A DNA stretch of 47,760 nucleotides from a virus. The DNA lies in IMG/VR virus record IMGVR_UViG_3300006925_003412, positions 1 to 47,760 of that record; one strand, written 5' to 3'. Below are positions 37,458 through 47,574 of this stretch, one piece after another; the first letter of the stretch is position 1, and the number at the start of each line of letters is the position of its first letter. The notes below the pieces were generated by a model. It was not told the origin of the DNA. It did not search any database and was given only the letters and a program-made list of their open reading frames with translations. The position numbers and the translations under genes were made by a program.

Positions 37458-40400
37458 ATGAATAACTTCAAAACAATTATGAAAACCGAATTGTATGATT
37501 CGGCAGATAGTCCCGATAATCCAATAAAGATGATCGAAGAAGGAGAGTTTGTAGAAGTCCTGCAAATTAATTTGGGGGATAGATATCAATATTGTCAAGT
37601 TGAATACGGCGGAAAGAAGTATTTCATGAGAGCGGCATTTTTAGACACTGCCGGAGAACTTTTTGCTGCAAACTATAAAGAAGCATATGATCAGGCAAAA
37701 GAACTGGAAGAAAAGATTGCAGATATCAAAGTTGGCATACCATATCGCAGAAATAATAAAGTGCATATTGTACTAGAGACTGGGTATTTCGATAAGAAAG
37801 AATTAGAAGATAATTTAAAATTAAAAAGTCTTGAGAATATAAAAGCAGCCGCTGCACATGACATATTGAAATATTATGGAAAAAACATCGACGCTACAGA
37901 ATACGAAGAGAAATTGCTTGAATTCGTACTTAGTCCATTTGGACTTCTAGAAGTTGGAGATTTTAATTATTCAACCCGGCCGGGTAAGAGTATTAAGATC
38001 AAGTTCTCGATACATGATAAATATTTTGATGTTTTTAAAGACATGTCAATGGAAGACTTCACCTTACAGAATATCAACACAGATTTTGTGACAACTAATT
38101 TCAGAGGAAATGAACTAGAAAAAATTGTCAAAGACTTGTCAAAGATATTAGACAAATTCGACAAGACTAACAGTAAATTAGCAGGTAGCCTCCAAGGTGT
38201 CAACTTCAGGCAACTCTCTGCAAAATCTAAAAGATTTTTGGCAGATTTCAAAAAATACACACATGAGAATGGTATTACATTGTCTAAAGACTTGAGTAAT
38301 AAGTTTGAATTAGGATTCGACAAGAAATCAGGCATACTCAAATATGTTTTGTTTTTTGATCCAGTCGGCAGATTTCTTAAGATCGGTATGTCGTACCTAT
38401 GTGATATATTTGATCCGGACATCTCTAGAATGATCCAAGATCACAAGAATATTCTTAGATCAGTCAATGTCGATTTTGGAATCAATCCAATAGATTTCAG
38501 TAAAAGATATATCAGAGGCTTAAAGTATAATATTGGTAGTCTACCTAAACTTCCTAGAAGAGATGGTGGGCTGAGTTTTAATATAGGCACTTTACCTAAA
38601 TTCCAAAAAGGAGATGGAATATCAGTTCTATCTGCTGCTGATGCGACTGGTATACATAAGTTTACCAGAGATCCACGCATAAGAAGAGAATTGACTTTAA
38701 GATTAAGAGAGTCTAGAGATTTAATTGGCGATAGGTTCTTGATCGATCTTCCAGATATTATTATGAATATAGGGGATTTGAATTTATTATACGATCTAGT
38801 TTTGAATAAAATATCTTTAAAAAGTCTAGTTGACTTTTTGATGGGTAGTATTGGTTCAAACCTCAGCATACCAGAATTAGGTGAGATAAAACTGAGAGGT
38901 GTTTTGATGTCACTGAGCCTCCCTAAACTTCTGGATATCGTATTTGAATTTCTAGAACTACCAGAATTGTCAGATTTTGGGGGGACTATTTGTGACAAAT
39001 ATCTATTCGGGCGAGAGGAATATTCATCTTTGATAGAGTCGCTAGTTGATGTTGAGAATATTGGGGTATATTTCATACACTACAAGAAAGATGGCACTTT
39101 AGGGGGACTGATACCTGACAACTATGTTGGAGATGTAGGAGATGTTCTAGAGTCAGCCGGCTTGAATGACTGTGCAAAACTGGTACAGGCTATAGCATTT
39201 TCTCAAATCGATTACGATAAGTTCTACCAAGAAGATATGGTTGCCAAAATAATGTGCAAAATACTCACAGAAGGGTTACCTGATTTTGGAGACATTAATG
39301 AATGCTTTAGCATCCCTTCTTTATCGTTACCTTCTTTGAACTTAGGAAGCCTTAAAATTGACATGTTTGAGTTTTTTGGTAAATTAGATCCTGCTCTTTT
39401 AAAGCCTGTTATCGATCTGTATTTCAAAAATCGGTTCAAGTTCGAGCCTCAAAACATGCTTAGAGATAGGTTGTTATCTATTCCGAGTGTATCGTTCCTG
39501 TTAGGAGACTTGCAATTGACTAGAGATAAGTTGCTCAAAAGAGTAGATGGCATTGATCTGGATTTTGAGATTAAAAAGTTAGATTTAGGATTTTCATTTC
39601 CAAGTATGGGAGACATAAACCCTAGTTTTGATTTTACTAATTTTCAATTTGGAAATTTGGACGATATTTTTGGAGATGCCATCAATGCTGCCGAAGAATC
39701 GATAAGATCAGGTATAGAAAGATCTTTGGTTATATCTATCAAAGGTATATTGAGAAGAGTTCTAAGTGGACTGAACGGCGATTTTCCAAACCTTGGACTT
39801 CCGAACTTCGGTTCTCTGAGTATCCCAGACTTATTCAATGCCAGTAATGGCACTAATCTAGACTTCGCGATTGATATAGCACTTAATAGACTCAAATTAT
39901 CAAAAGATTTTAAGTTGGCTAATCTTTGCGATGAGGTGTTTGAAGTTCCAGATCCTAATAGGCAAGATGTACAAAACATGTTTGAAGAGATATCAGAAGC
40001 AGCAAAGCCATTAGAAGCCATACGGATACTTAAAGGGCAAGTCAACGAGAAAGATTATGACAACTTAAGTTCAAACCTCACAGAACCGGTATCTTCTCTT
40101 CTTGACGCGTCATCTTTTATTGACTTGTTCGAATCTTTGTCCGATATAATCGATTTTGAAATGCTTGAAGAATTAGAAAGGGTATACGACAATGAAGAGG
40201 TTTTTGCCTCTTTGTGCGAGAATAGTAACATCTCTTTCATATCAGGAAAAAACTTAAACGACAATTATGCAAATATCAAAGACAAGATTAGAGAAAATTA
40301 TAATAACATATCTGAAGAAGAATTGGATGACATTGTTGAGGGATTGATTGATGATACGAAGGACTCACTGGTTGAGGCGATAGGTGCTATCAAAGACAAC

Positions 40401-43400
40401 TACAATAGCGTTTTACCATTTGACGAAAACCCTTGCTCATTCATGCCTCCACAGTCTTCAATCCCTGCAATGAACTTCGTGAACAATATGGTATTTGATA
40501 ATATTTTTGACACAATCGAAAAGCAGTATAAAGGAGAAGCAGCGACTTTGCAGGATGCATTCTTAGTGACAACTAGTTCGAATGAATATATACAAATGAG
40601 GAACTATCCGTTCGACTCCGTAATTTCCCAGTCAATTGAAAACCCAGACGGAACCTTTGAAATAGTGTATGACACTCTTCTTAACATTAACCCAGAGGCT
40701 TTTCCAGAAGACACTTCAACTATTTTTAATAAAGAATTTGCGGTTAATTATTTCGGAGAGGGAACAAATTTATATAAAAAAGTAGAAGGTGCATTTGAAG
40801 TGATATCTCCTTCTGATGTAGAAATAAAATCAGAGAATGGAGAGTGGAATTTCACCACGAAAGGTATAGAATCTATCAACAACATATACATCAAAAAGCA
40901 GAATCCATCTTCAGTCCCAGTTCCTTTATTTAAAAAGCAATTTACCGATGTTGAGATTAATTCAGCAGCGTCTAGAAGGTTTGATACTCCAAATTATATC
41001 AAAATAGAACATAAAACGAATTTACTTGAAAAGGGTGTAGAGTTTAAGACAACTTATGAATACCAAAGTCAATTTAATTTTATTATTGAACAATACGATA
41101 GTAGATCAGAAGAATATGCACCTTGTGCAGAAGCAACAGAAATTAAATCTTTAAATCATTCTGAATTCGATATTGAAGATATTTTCAAATCTCACGTCGA
41201 GAATGTAGCATCTGGATCAACAGATTCAGAGTATAAGTACAACAAGTTCAAGTCTAAGTTTGAATCGTTTGATGGTGCTGTAGTGACGCTGTCTGATGCC
41301 GCCGATCCTAACTTTGTAGAACCGAGAAGTGGCTTGGTATCAACACTGTTTTATCGATTGTCATACTTAACTTCAAAAGTTCTTAGGAATGACACAAATG
41401 GCGAGAAAGGCTCTGAACTATTTGAAATAGACAACATGTTGTCTTTTGTCATTGACAGCGATACTGTAAACTTATTAAAACTACAAGATACTAAAAATGC
41501 AGCAAAGCAAGAGTTCAATTCTAAATGCTCTTTTGCGGAAAATGATAACTCACTAGAAACATCTTCTATTAAACACCTGATTAATACAATGATTAGGGTA
41601 CAGGTTATAGAAGAGATAGTTAAAAATGCATTTTGTAATTCGAACGTATACGATCTGGAAGCATCTGATGCCTTTGTTGCTGTCGTATGGGCTAAACTAT
41701 CTACATACCTAAGAACACAAAAAGATGCTTTTTATGAGAAGTTTCAAGATAAATACAAAGTTGCTTACAGTGAAGAGTTTTTGCATTCTTCGTTTTCTTT
41801 CTCGAATATTGTGAAAGAGATTTATTCTGATATATCGAAAAACTTTAACAAAATCTTCAGAAAATCAGAAGAGTACTTGCCAAAACTGGCTAGAGAATTT
41901 GCATATGACACGGATATTCAATCTCAGGATATTGCAGGATACGTTACAGGACTTCAAGAGGCATACAGAACTTCACAAAAATTATTTGTCCAGAGAGTGT
42001 ACCGTAAGAGCACATCTCCTGAGAAAGGGAAAGAAATATACTCATTTGAATATGAACAATTGCCTACTAGACTTAAGAGTGGTTACAAGCCTTTATTAAG
42101 ACTTTCTTATATAATGAGAGTGGGAGAAGAGTATGAAATGCCGTCAAACTTTAATGAAGAATATTCAAAGAGAGAACTTATATTAGATGGCACAGTTTAC
42201 AAACTTAAAAATAGTATATCTCATGAGTACTTGGCTAGTAATAGAAGATCATCGGGAACTCTGTTGCAGGCTCAAGATATTTATCTTCTTCCATTAGCAG
42301 AGACTGAGGTAAGCAAAATAGCAAATATAAACACAAAGGCATCAATATCCAAATTAATTACTGACAGCAACAGCACCCAAACTAGTGTATACAACTTTTT
42401 AATGAATATTATGAGAGTAGATCATCTTAAGCAATCGATCATCGAACTTTACAAGGTACTTTTAACATCAGAGAAGCCAGAAATATCTTTAATATTTTCA
42501 GAGTCAAAAGACACAATCAAGAGAAATATTGAAACGCTTGATCAGGATCCTTCTGCATTTGAATCGCAAGATAAGCAATTGGATATGTTGTCCCTAGAGC
42601 AGCAGGCTGGCATATCAACAACTCCAGAGTACTCTGCCACTGCAAAGAAAATGGCATTGATGACTGTGCCTTTAATTCTTAAAGGCTTTGCAGAACAATT
42701 CGATCCCAATATAAAGATCGCCTCGAAGATACGTCAGGGGGCATCATTGGCAGGGTTTGATATACCGCCAAAAGCCGCGTCTTTGATGGCACTACCTATG
42801 AATCTAATCCCATTCGCTCCCGGCCCTCCAATCGGCCCATTAGGACTTTTGTATCTGGCTAGTTCTTATCTAGAACCAAAAGAGAGAAAGAAATTAGCAG
42901 ATCTCAAACGAGGAGATAATCTGAATTCTGGTGCAGATCAGGATACTGGAACTTTCGTTGGGGGAACAATAGAAGAGCAATTGCAAGCACAAACAGGTTT
43001 GTCTTTAGAAAAAGCATCTGAAGTCATTAGAAGGTACACAGAATTCGTTTCTTTTATGGAAGAGTTCTATAATAAATTTTTAAGTTTCCAAAAGCGCTCA
43101 CATGATGATTTTGTAGAAGAAGTAGATCTTCCGGACATCGCTAACTACCCAATATCTACAGCCTTCGGGCAGAGTTCTGGAAAAGTGTCACTAGATGAGC
43201 CACTCTATTATGATCCCGAAGATTATTTCTCAATTGATTTTGATAGGAAAGAAGAGGTAGAACTTTGGAAACTTATAGGATTGATGTCGAACCTGTTCTA
43301 CATGCCGTTAGATCGAGATTTTAGAAATGATTTAGAAGATTATTTAGACTATTTTAGTTATTTAGTGAATGAATCATCTACTTTAGTACCATATGCATGG

Positions 43401-43886
43401 AATAGAATTCTTGAAGAAGGTAAGTTCAAAGATGGAATAAACCAATATAACAGGCTCATGAGAATTGGCTTAAGATACTTTACTTTCTCTGTGTATTTTT
43501 ATAAAACAGTTTATGATCAATATCTTGACTTGCCACTAGAAGAATACCCTTCAACATTACTGCAGCATATCCAATTCACTTATAATGCAACGAGCCTAGA
43601 AGAATTAAATTCAGTGATAAATTATAGATATGAAACTTTCAAAATAAGTCAAGATTCCAGCATCGAGGATGCCAAACAAAGGTATAATAATTTTAAAGAT
43701 TTGTATTCGAATATTAAAACTTTCGAATTTTCTTCAAGTTTTAAAGAACTTTTTGGATATGATATTATTAATATTACTGACACGAGTTTTTACAGAGACA
43801 ATTTTGAAGAAAATGCTAATGATTTCATGAAGGCATTAGAACAAGAAAGAAACCAAGCGATTCTTACTTTGAATCAAAATAGATAA
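37458..43886 (+). CDS. Giant baseplate/tail structural protein (2142 residues)
   Basis: The largest protein of the window. Its N-terminus (GEFVEVLQINLGDRYQYCQVEYGGKKYFMRAAFL) looks like an SH3 domain. Residues ~360-400 hold two similar units (NIGSLPKLPRRDGG and NIGTLPKFQKGDG). Similar Leu/Pro/Phe strands recur to about residue 810 (LPSLNLGSLKI, PNLGLPNFGSLSIPDL). A helical middle follows, and a hydrophobic, Pro/Gly-rich stretch lies at about 1735-1810 (LMALPMNLIPFAPGPPIGPL). It lies between hub/spike genes and the gp25 and gp6 genes, so a wedge or hub-scaffold role is likely; T4 gp7, the usual large wedge protein, is about half the size. A GCGAGGAAAG leader precedes the ATG. No enzyme motif seen. 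Confidence 0.82.
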   Translation: MNNFKTIMKTELYDSADSPDNPIKMIEEGEFVEVLQINLGDRYQYCQVEYGGKKYFMRAAFLDTAGELFAANYKEAYDQAKELEEKIADIKVGIPYRRNNKVHIVLETGYFDKKELEDNLKLKSLENIKAAAAHDILKYYGKNIDATEYEEKLLEFVLSPFGLLEVGDFNYSTRPGKSIKIKFSIHDKYFDVFKDMSMEDFTLQNINTDFVTTNFRGNELEKIVKDLSKILDKFDKTNSKLAGSLQGVNFRQLSAKSKRFLADFKKYTHENGITLSKDLSNKFELGFDKKSGILKYVLFFDPVGRFLKIGMSYLCDIFDPDISRMIQDHKNILRSVNVDFGINPIDFSKRYIRGLKYNIGSLPKLPRRDGGLSFNIGTLPKFQKGDGISVLSAADATGIHKFTRDPRIRRELTLRLRESRDLIGDRFLIDLPDIIMNIGDLNLLYDLVLNKISLKSLVDFLMGSIGSNLSIPELGEIKLRGVLMSLSLPKLLDIVFEFLELPELSDFGGTICDKYLFGREEYSSLIESLVDVENIGVYFIHYKKDGTLGGLIPDNYVGDVGDVLESAGLNDCAKLVQAIAFSQIDYDKFYQEDMVAKIMCKILTEGLPDFGDINECFSIPSLSLPSLNLGSLKIDMFEFFGKLDPALLKPVIDLYFKNRFKFEPQNMLRDRLLSIPSVSFLLGDLQLTRDKLLKRVDGIDLDFEIKKLDLGFSFPSMGDINPSFDFTNFQFGNLDDIFGDAINAAEESIRSGIERSLVISIKGILRRVLSGLNGDFPNLGLPNFGSLSIPDLFNASNGTNLDFAIDIALNRLKLSKDFKLANLCDEVFEVPDPNRQDVQNMFEEISEAAKPLEAIRILKGQVNEKDYDNLSSNLTEPVSSLLDASSFIDLFESLSDIIDFEMLEELERVYDNEEVFASLCENSNISFISGKNLNDNYANIKDKIRENYNNISEEELDDIVEGLIDDTKDSLVEAIGAIKDNYNSVLPFDENPCSFMPPQSSIPAMNFVNNMVFDNIFDTIEKQYKGEAATLQDAFLVTTSSNEYIQMRNYPFDSVISQSIENPDGTFEIVYDTLLNINPEAFPEDTSTIFNKEFAVNYFGEGTNLYKKVEGAFEVISPSDVEIKSENGEWNFTTKGIESINNIYIKKQNPSSVPVPLFKKQFTDVEINSAASRRFDTPNYIKIEHKTNLLEKGVEFKTTYEYQSQFNFIIEQYDSRSEEYAPCAEATEIKSLNHSEFDIEDIFKSHVENVASGSTDSEYKYNKFKSKFESFDGAVVTLSDAADPNFVEPRSGLVSTLFYRLSYLTSKVLRNDTNGEKGSELFEIDNMLSFVIDSDTVNLLKLQDTKNAAKQEFNSKCSFAENDNSLETSSIKHLINTMIRVQVIEEIVKNAFCNSNVYDLEASDAFVAVVWAKLSTYLRTQKDAFYEKFQDKYKVAYSEEFLHSSFSFSNIVKEIYSDISKNFNKIFRKSEEYLPKLAREFAYDTDIQSQDIAGYVTGLQEAYRTSQKLFVQRVYRKSTSPEKGKEIYSFEYEQLPTRLKSGYKPLLRLSYIMRVGEEYEMPSNFNEEYSKRELILDGTVYKLKNSISHEYLASNRRSSGTLLQAQDIYLLPLAETEVSKIANINTKASISKLITDSNSTQTSVYNFLMNIMRVDHLKQSIIELYKVLLTSEKPEISLIFSESKDTIKRNIETLDQDPSAFESQDKQLDMLSLEQQAGISTTPEYSATAKKMALMTVPLILKGFAEQFDPNIKIASKIRQGASLAGFDIPPKAASLMALPMNLIPFAPGPPIGPLGLLYLASSYLEPKERKKLADLKRGDNLNSGADQDTGTFVGGTIEEQLQAQTGLSLEKASEVIRRYTEFVSFMEEFYNKFLSFQKRSHDDFVEEVDLPDIANYPISTAFGQSSGKVSLDEPLYYDPEDYFSIDFDRKEEVELWKLIGLMSNLFYMPLDRDFRNDLEDYLDYFSYLVNESSTLVPYAWNRILEEGKFKDGINQYNRLMRIGLRYFTFSVYFYKTVYDQYLDLPLEEYPSTLLQHIQFTYNATSLEELNSVINYRYETFKISQDSSIEDAKQRYNNFKDLYSNIKTFEFSSSFKELFGYDIINITDTSFYRDNFEENANDFMKALEQERNQAILTLNQNR

Positions 43887-43890
43887 AATA

Positions 43891-43898
43891 ACTATTTA
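43891..43898 (+). promoter_or_regulatory. Candidate late promoter element ACTATTTA
   Basis: ACTATTTA lies in the 29-nt gap before the gp25-like gene, 17 nt upstream of its ATG, with TTTGAGG between. Third intergenic occurrence of this octamer ahead of a structural-type gene. Confidence 0.3.
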
Positions 43899-43915
43899 GA
43901 TTTGAGGTAACTAAT

Positions 43916-44296
43916 ATGTCCAACTATTCACCTAAACTTCCTTTATTGATTAATGACTCGAATGGCTATGAAAATAACCAGACTATCATGGCAGTTATAA
44001 ATCAAAATCTTAAGATGATTCTTCTTACCAGTCCGGGAGAGAGGATTATGGATCCAAACTTTGGCGTGGGAATGAAAAGATATCTATTTGAGCAAAATGA
44101 TTCTTCAACTTATTCTAGAATCAAGGCTAAGATAAAAAGACAAGTAAGTCAATATATGGGGTATATTAAAATCGAAGATGTCTTATTTCATTCAGAATCA
44201 AATAATGACAATATAACTGCGAACGGACTACTAGTTACTGTGAAATTCAGTGTCAACGGATCCGGTGCAGTTAGCGCTTTGGTTGTAAACATATAA
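43916..44296 (+). CDS. Baseplate wedge protein, gp25-like
   Basis: The 126-residue product has the GPW/gp25 signature: INQNLKMILLTSPGERIMDPNFGVGMKRYLFE, followed by IKAKIKRQVSQYMGYIKIEDV. T4 gp25 and contractile-injection homologues form the wedge core that nucleates the sheath. Length is normal for the family. The order gp25-gp6 is the typical phage order. A TTTGAGG precedes the ATG. Confidence 0.95.
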   Translation: MSNYSPKLPLLINDSNGYENNQTIMAVINQNLKMILLTSPGERIMDPNFGVGMKRYLFEQNDSSTYSRIKAKIKRQVSQYMGYIKIEDVLFHSESNNDNITANGLLVTVKFSVNGSGAVSALVVNI

Positions 44297-44308
44297 AGAG
44301 GGAAGTAA

Positions 44309-46120
44309 ATGGCTAAATACGACGATAAAAACAAAAAAGTACCCATTAAGTATACTAGTAGGGACTTTAACTCTATCAAGCAAGACTTGATTAATCATGC
44401 CAAGAGGTACTATCCGGACACTTATAAAGATTTTAACGATGCTTCTTTTGGATCTCTTGTGATGGATCAAGTGGCTTACACTGGAGACATCTTATCTTTC
44501 TACTTGGATTATCAGGCGAACGAATCTTTCCTAGACACTGCAAATGAATATGACAATGTTGTCAAACTAACACGTCAAATGGGGTATAAATACAGAGGAC
44601 GGGCTTCTGCTCATGGATATGTATCTCTTTTTATATTGATCCCGGCAGACTCAACTGGACTCGCTCCGGACTCTAGGTACATACCAGTGCTTAAAAGAAG
44701 AACTGAATTAGCATCTACAGCCGGTGAGAATTTTATCCTTACTGAAGATGTGGATTTTAGAGATTCTAGTAATGAGGTAGTAGTAGGTAGGGTTAACACA
44801 ACCACAGGGCTTCCAACTCATTATATCATCAAATCAGTTGGAAGGATAATATCTGGCAGATTGGCTGAAAAGAATGTAACCGTTGGGGCATTTAAAAAAT
44901 TCAACAAGATTTTGTTAGGTGATACCAATGTGGCAGAAATATTAGATTGTACTGATAAAGAAGGGCATGAATATTACGAAGTTGAGCATCTAGGGCAAGA
45001 CGTTGTTTATCGAGAGATATCTAATAATGACTCTTCTACGAGAGAAGCCGCCCCCATGCTGCTTAAGCCAACCGCTGTTCCAAGAAGATTCGTTGTGGAA
45101 AGAAGCAGAGGTGAGACTCACCTTATATTCGGCTTTGGTTCAGAAGAAGACATAAAGATAGATAAAGTAATTGATCCAAGTAATGTTATTCTAGAGCAAT
45201 TTGGTAGAGACTATATAACCAATACAGACTTTGATCCAAGTAATCTGCTTGGCTCAGACAAGTTCGGAGTTTCTCCAGTTAACACTGTTTTGAATGTAGT
45301 ATACAGGGTTAATAGTAGCAACAACCCAAATGCTTCGGTGGGCTCGGTAACGCAATTAGTCAGAGCAATATACAGTTTCGAGAACGAGACTGCCCTAGAC
45401 TCTGGAAAACTAGCACAGGTGAGAAATTCTTTAGAATCTTCTAACGAAAACCCTATCATTGGGCATGCTAATATACCAACAACAGAAGAGTTAAAGGTTA
45501 GAACTAAATCTTTCTTCGCTGCACAGAACCGTGCTGTAACAAGAGAAGACTACAAATCTTTGGTATACAATATGCCTCCAAAATATGGAGCAGTCAAGAG
45601 ATGTGCGGTGCTTCAAGACAAAGACTCGTTTAAAAGAAACTTAAACATGTACATTATTTCTGAGAATAGTGCTGGAAATCTTAGTGTATCAAACGACATA
45701 ATTAAGAGCAATATCAAGACTTGGCTTAATCAGTATCGAATGATTAATGACACATTGGACATTATGGACGCGAAGATACTCAATCTAGCCATTTCATTTA
45801 GTATTGTAACCAAAGGGGGCTATGATAAATTTAAAGTCCTTGACGAGTGTCTAAGGACGCTTAGAAATCGTTTTTTAAGACACTTTGACATCGCAGAGCC
45901 TTTTAACTATACAGAAGTCTATTCAACCCTAAATAGAGTTGAGGGGGTGGCAGATACAACTGATGTGCATGTTACCAACAAAAACGGTGGAGCCTATTCT
46001 AGAAGTGGAATAGACATCGCTGCTAATACCACCCCAGATGGAAGATTTATTGCCTGTCCACTGAATTGCATATTTGAAGTTAAGTTTCCAACAATTGATA
46101 TCAAAGGGAGTGTTAAGTAA
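44309..46120 (+). CDS. Baseplate wedge protein, gp6/baseplate J-like
   Basis: The 603-residue product opens IKYTSRDFNSIKQDLINHAKRYYPD, then FGSLVMDQVAYTGDILSFYLDYQANESFLDTA and VVKLTRQMGYKYRGRASAHG, the well-conserved N-terminal block of gp6-type wedge proteins. Later AAQNRAVTREDYKSLVYNMPPKYGAVKR and the C-terminal ILNLAISFSIVTKGGYDKF also match baseplate J. gp6 dimers form the ring that closes the baseplate. GAGGG lies 7 nt upstream of the ATG. It shares one base with the next gene. Confidence 0.94.
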   Translation: MAKYDDKNKKVPIKYTSRDFNSIKQDLINHAKRYYPDTYKDFNDASFGSLVMDQVAYTGDILSFYLDYQANESFLDTANEYDNVVKLTRQMGYKYRGRASAHGYVSLFILIPADSTGLAPDSRYIPVLKRRTELASTAGENFILTEDVDFRDSSNEVVVGRVNTTTGLPTHYIIKSVGRIISGRLAEKNVTVGAFKKFNKILLGDTNVAEILDCTDKEGHEYYEVEHLGQDVVYREISNNDSSTREAAPMLLKPTAVPRRFVVERSRGETHLIFGFGSEEDIKIDKVIDPSNVILEQFGRDYITNTDFDPSNLLGSDKFGVSPVNTVLNVVYRVNSSNNPNASVGSVTQLVRAIYSFENETALDSGKLAQVRNSLESSNENPIIGHANIPTTEELKVRTKSFFAAQNRAVTREDYKSLVYNMPPKYGAVKRCAVLQDKDSFKRNLNMYIISENSAGNLSVSNDIIKSNIKTWLNQYRMINDTLDIMDAKILNLAISFSIVTKGGYDKFKVLDECLRTLRNRFLRHFDIAEPFNYTEVYSTLNRVEGVADTTDVHVTNKNGGAYSRSGIDIAANTTPDGRFIACPLNCIFEVKFPTIDIKGSVK

Positions 46121-47574
46121 TGGCTATTAAAAGATATACAGCAATCGCAGATAATACGATTACCAATCAATTTAATTCTGGACTAAGTAAGAGGAGTACT
46201 GGTGCGAATACAGGTTTAGCAGATTCTCTAGAAATATTTAAGATGTATGGGCAAGTTACGTCATCTTCCGTAGAGCAAGCAAGGATACTTATCAATTTCC
46301 CAGTGAACGAAACAGATCTTAACAGTGATATTAAGACTATCAAACAAGATAGAGATGCTGGAGTATTACCAAATTCAGGATCAGTTAAATTTTTCATGAA
46401 ACTTAGCAACGTCGAACATCCTGATACTGTACCAAGAAATTTTAAATTAATTGCACACCCATTGACAGTTGACTGGGATGAAGGCTACGGAATGGATTTA
46501 GATGAATTCACTGATATTGGGCACTCAAACTGGTTATCATCATCCACAACAGCCGCTTGGAGTGCCGGTGGAGCCGAAGGTGATTACAATACCTCTTACG
46601 CATTTGAACAAACATTTGATACCGGACTTGAAGATTTTGAAGTAGATGTGACGAAATATGTAGAAGATGTACTTAATAATTCTCTGAACAGTGGTAACAA
46701 CTATGGATTTATTCTAAAGTTTTCATCGAGTTTTGAATCAGATGCAAACAGTTACTATACTAAAAAGTTTTCAGCAAGAGATTCCGAATATTATTTCAAT
46801 CGTCCTGCTATTGAAGCAAGATGGAACTCTTCTGTCAAAGATGATCGATCAAACTTTTATTACAGTTCCTCATTGGCACCTGCCGAAGATAATTTAAATA
46901 CTTTATACATTTACAATAATATCGGTGGAAGATTAAAGAACATTCCTTCTGTTGGTACAGGAGATTTGGCAGTAGCACTGTATGAATCGTCTGCATCGGC
47001 TCCATCTGGAACAGCACTAGTGACAGTTACAGGATCATATGTTTCAACTGGTATTTATAGCGCATCTGTGTCTATCACTGGAACATCTGAAACTTTACAC
47101 GATGTATGGTATACAGGTTCCACACAATTCCACACAGGAACAATCTACCCAGAAGTAAGATACACTGGGACAACTACAAAAACAAACGACTATTATGTCT
47201 CTATTACTAATTTAAAGAAAGTTTACGAAAGTGACGAAACAGCAAGATTTAGAATATATACAAGATTAAAAGGCTGGAGTCCAACTATTTACACAAGAAC
47301 AGTTGCAGAGCCTCAATTGTATATTCCAACATCAGGATCATATGAAATATTTAGAATCATTGACAACTACAAAGTTATTGAACACGCTACAGGCAGTGTC
47401 AAGTACACAGAGTTATCTTTTGATGGTTCAGGAAGTTATTTCGATTTCGATATGTCTATTCTTGAGCCCGGATATTCATATGGGGTTAAGTTGGCATTTT
47501 ATGACGACTTTATCGCTGATTACAAACCTGTAAACAAGATATTTAAATTTAGAGTAGAGAAATATGAAACTTAA
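46120..47574 (+). CDS. Baseplate/tail structural protein, beta-rich (DNRLRE-like)
   Basis: The 484-residue product starts RYTAIADNTITNQF, then LEIFKMYG and ARILINFPV, and is followed by a strand-rich body with long Ser/Thr/Gly/Tyr-rich strands. The opening reads like DNRLRE-type domains, used in extracellular fibres. Strands such as LVTVTGSYVSTGIYSASVSITG suggest an Ig-like or fibre-type second half. It lies directly after gp6 with one shared base, where marine phages place wedge or fibre-attachment proteins. No hydrolase motif is visible. Confidence 0.82.
   Translation: MAIKRYTAIADNTITNQFNSGLSKRSTGANTGLADSLEIFKMYGQVTSSSVEQARILINFPVNETDLNSDIKTIKQDRDAGVLPNSGSVKFFMKLSNVEHPDTVPRNFKLIAHPLTVDWDEGYGMDLDEFTDIGHSNWLSSSTTAAWSAGGAEGDYNTSYAFEQTFDTGLEDFEVDVTKYVEDVLNNSLNSGNNYGFILKFSSSFESDANSYYTKKFSARDSEYYFNRPAIEARWNSSVKDDRSNFYYSSSLAPAEDNLNTLYIYNNIGGRLKNIPSVGTGDLAVALYESSASAPSGTALVTVTGSYVSTGIYSASVSITGTSETLHDVWYTGSTQFHTGTIYPEVRYTGTTTKTNDYYVSITNLKKVYESDETARFRIYTRLKGWSPTIYTRTVAEPQLYIPTSGSYEIFRIIDNYKVIEHATGSVKYTELSFDGSGSYFDFDMSILEPGYSYGVKLAFYDDFIADYKPVNKIFKFRVEKYET

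Noticed and set aside
38441-39076. Long minus-strand ORF of 211 codons inside the giant structural gene
   Set aside because: Low-complexity Ser/Leu/Ile composition typical of the complement of an AT-rich coding strand; no ribosome binding site or recognisable motif.
41640-41650. TCGAACGTATA, one mismatch from the promoter block
   Set aside because: No TGAATAA block at the right distance, and it lies deep inside the 2142-residue structural gene.
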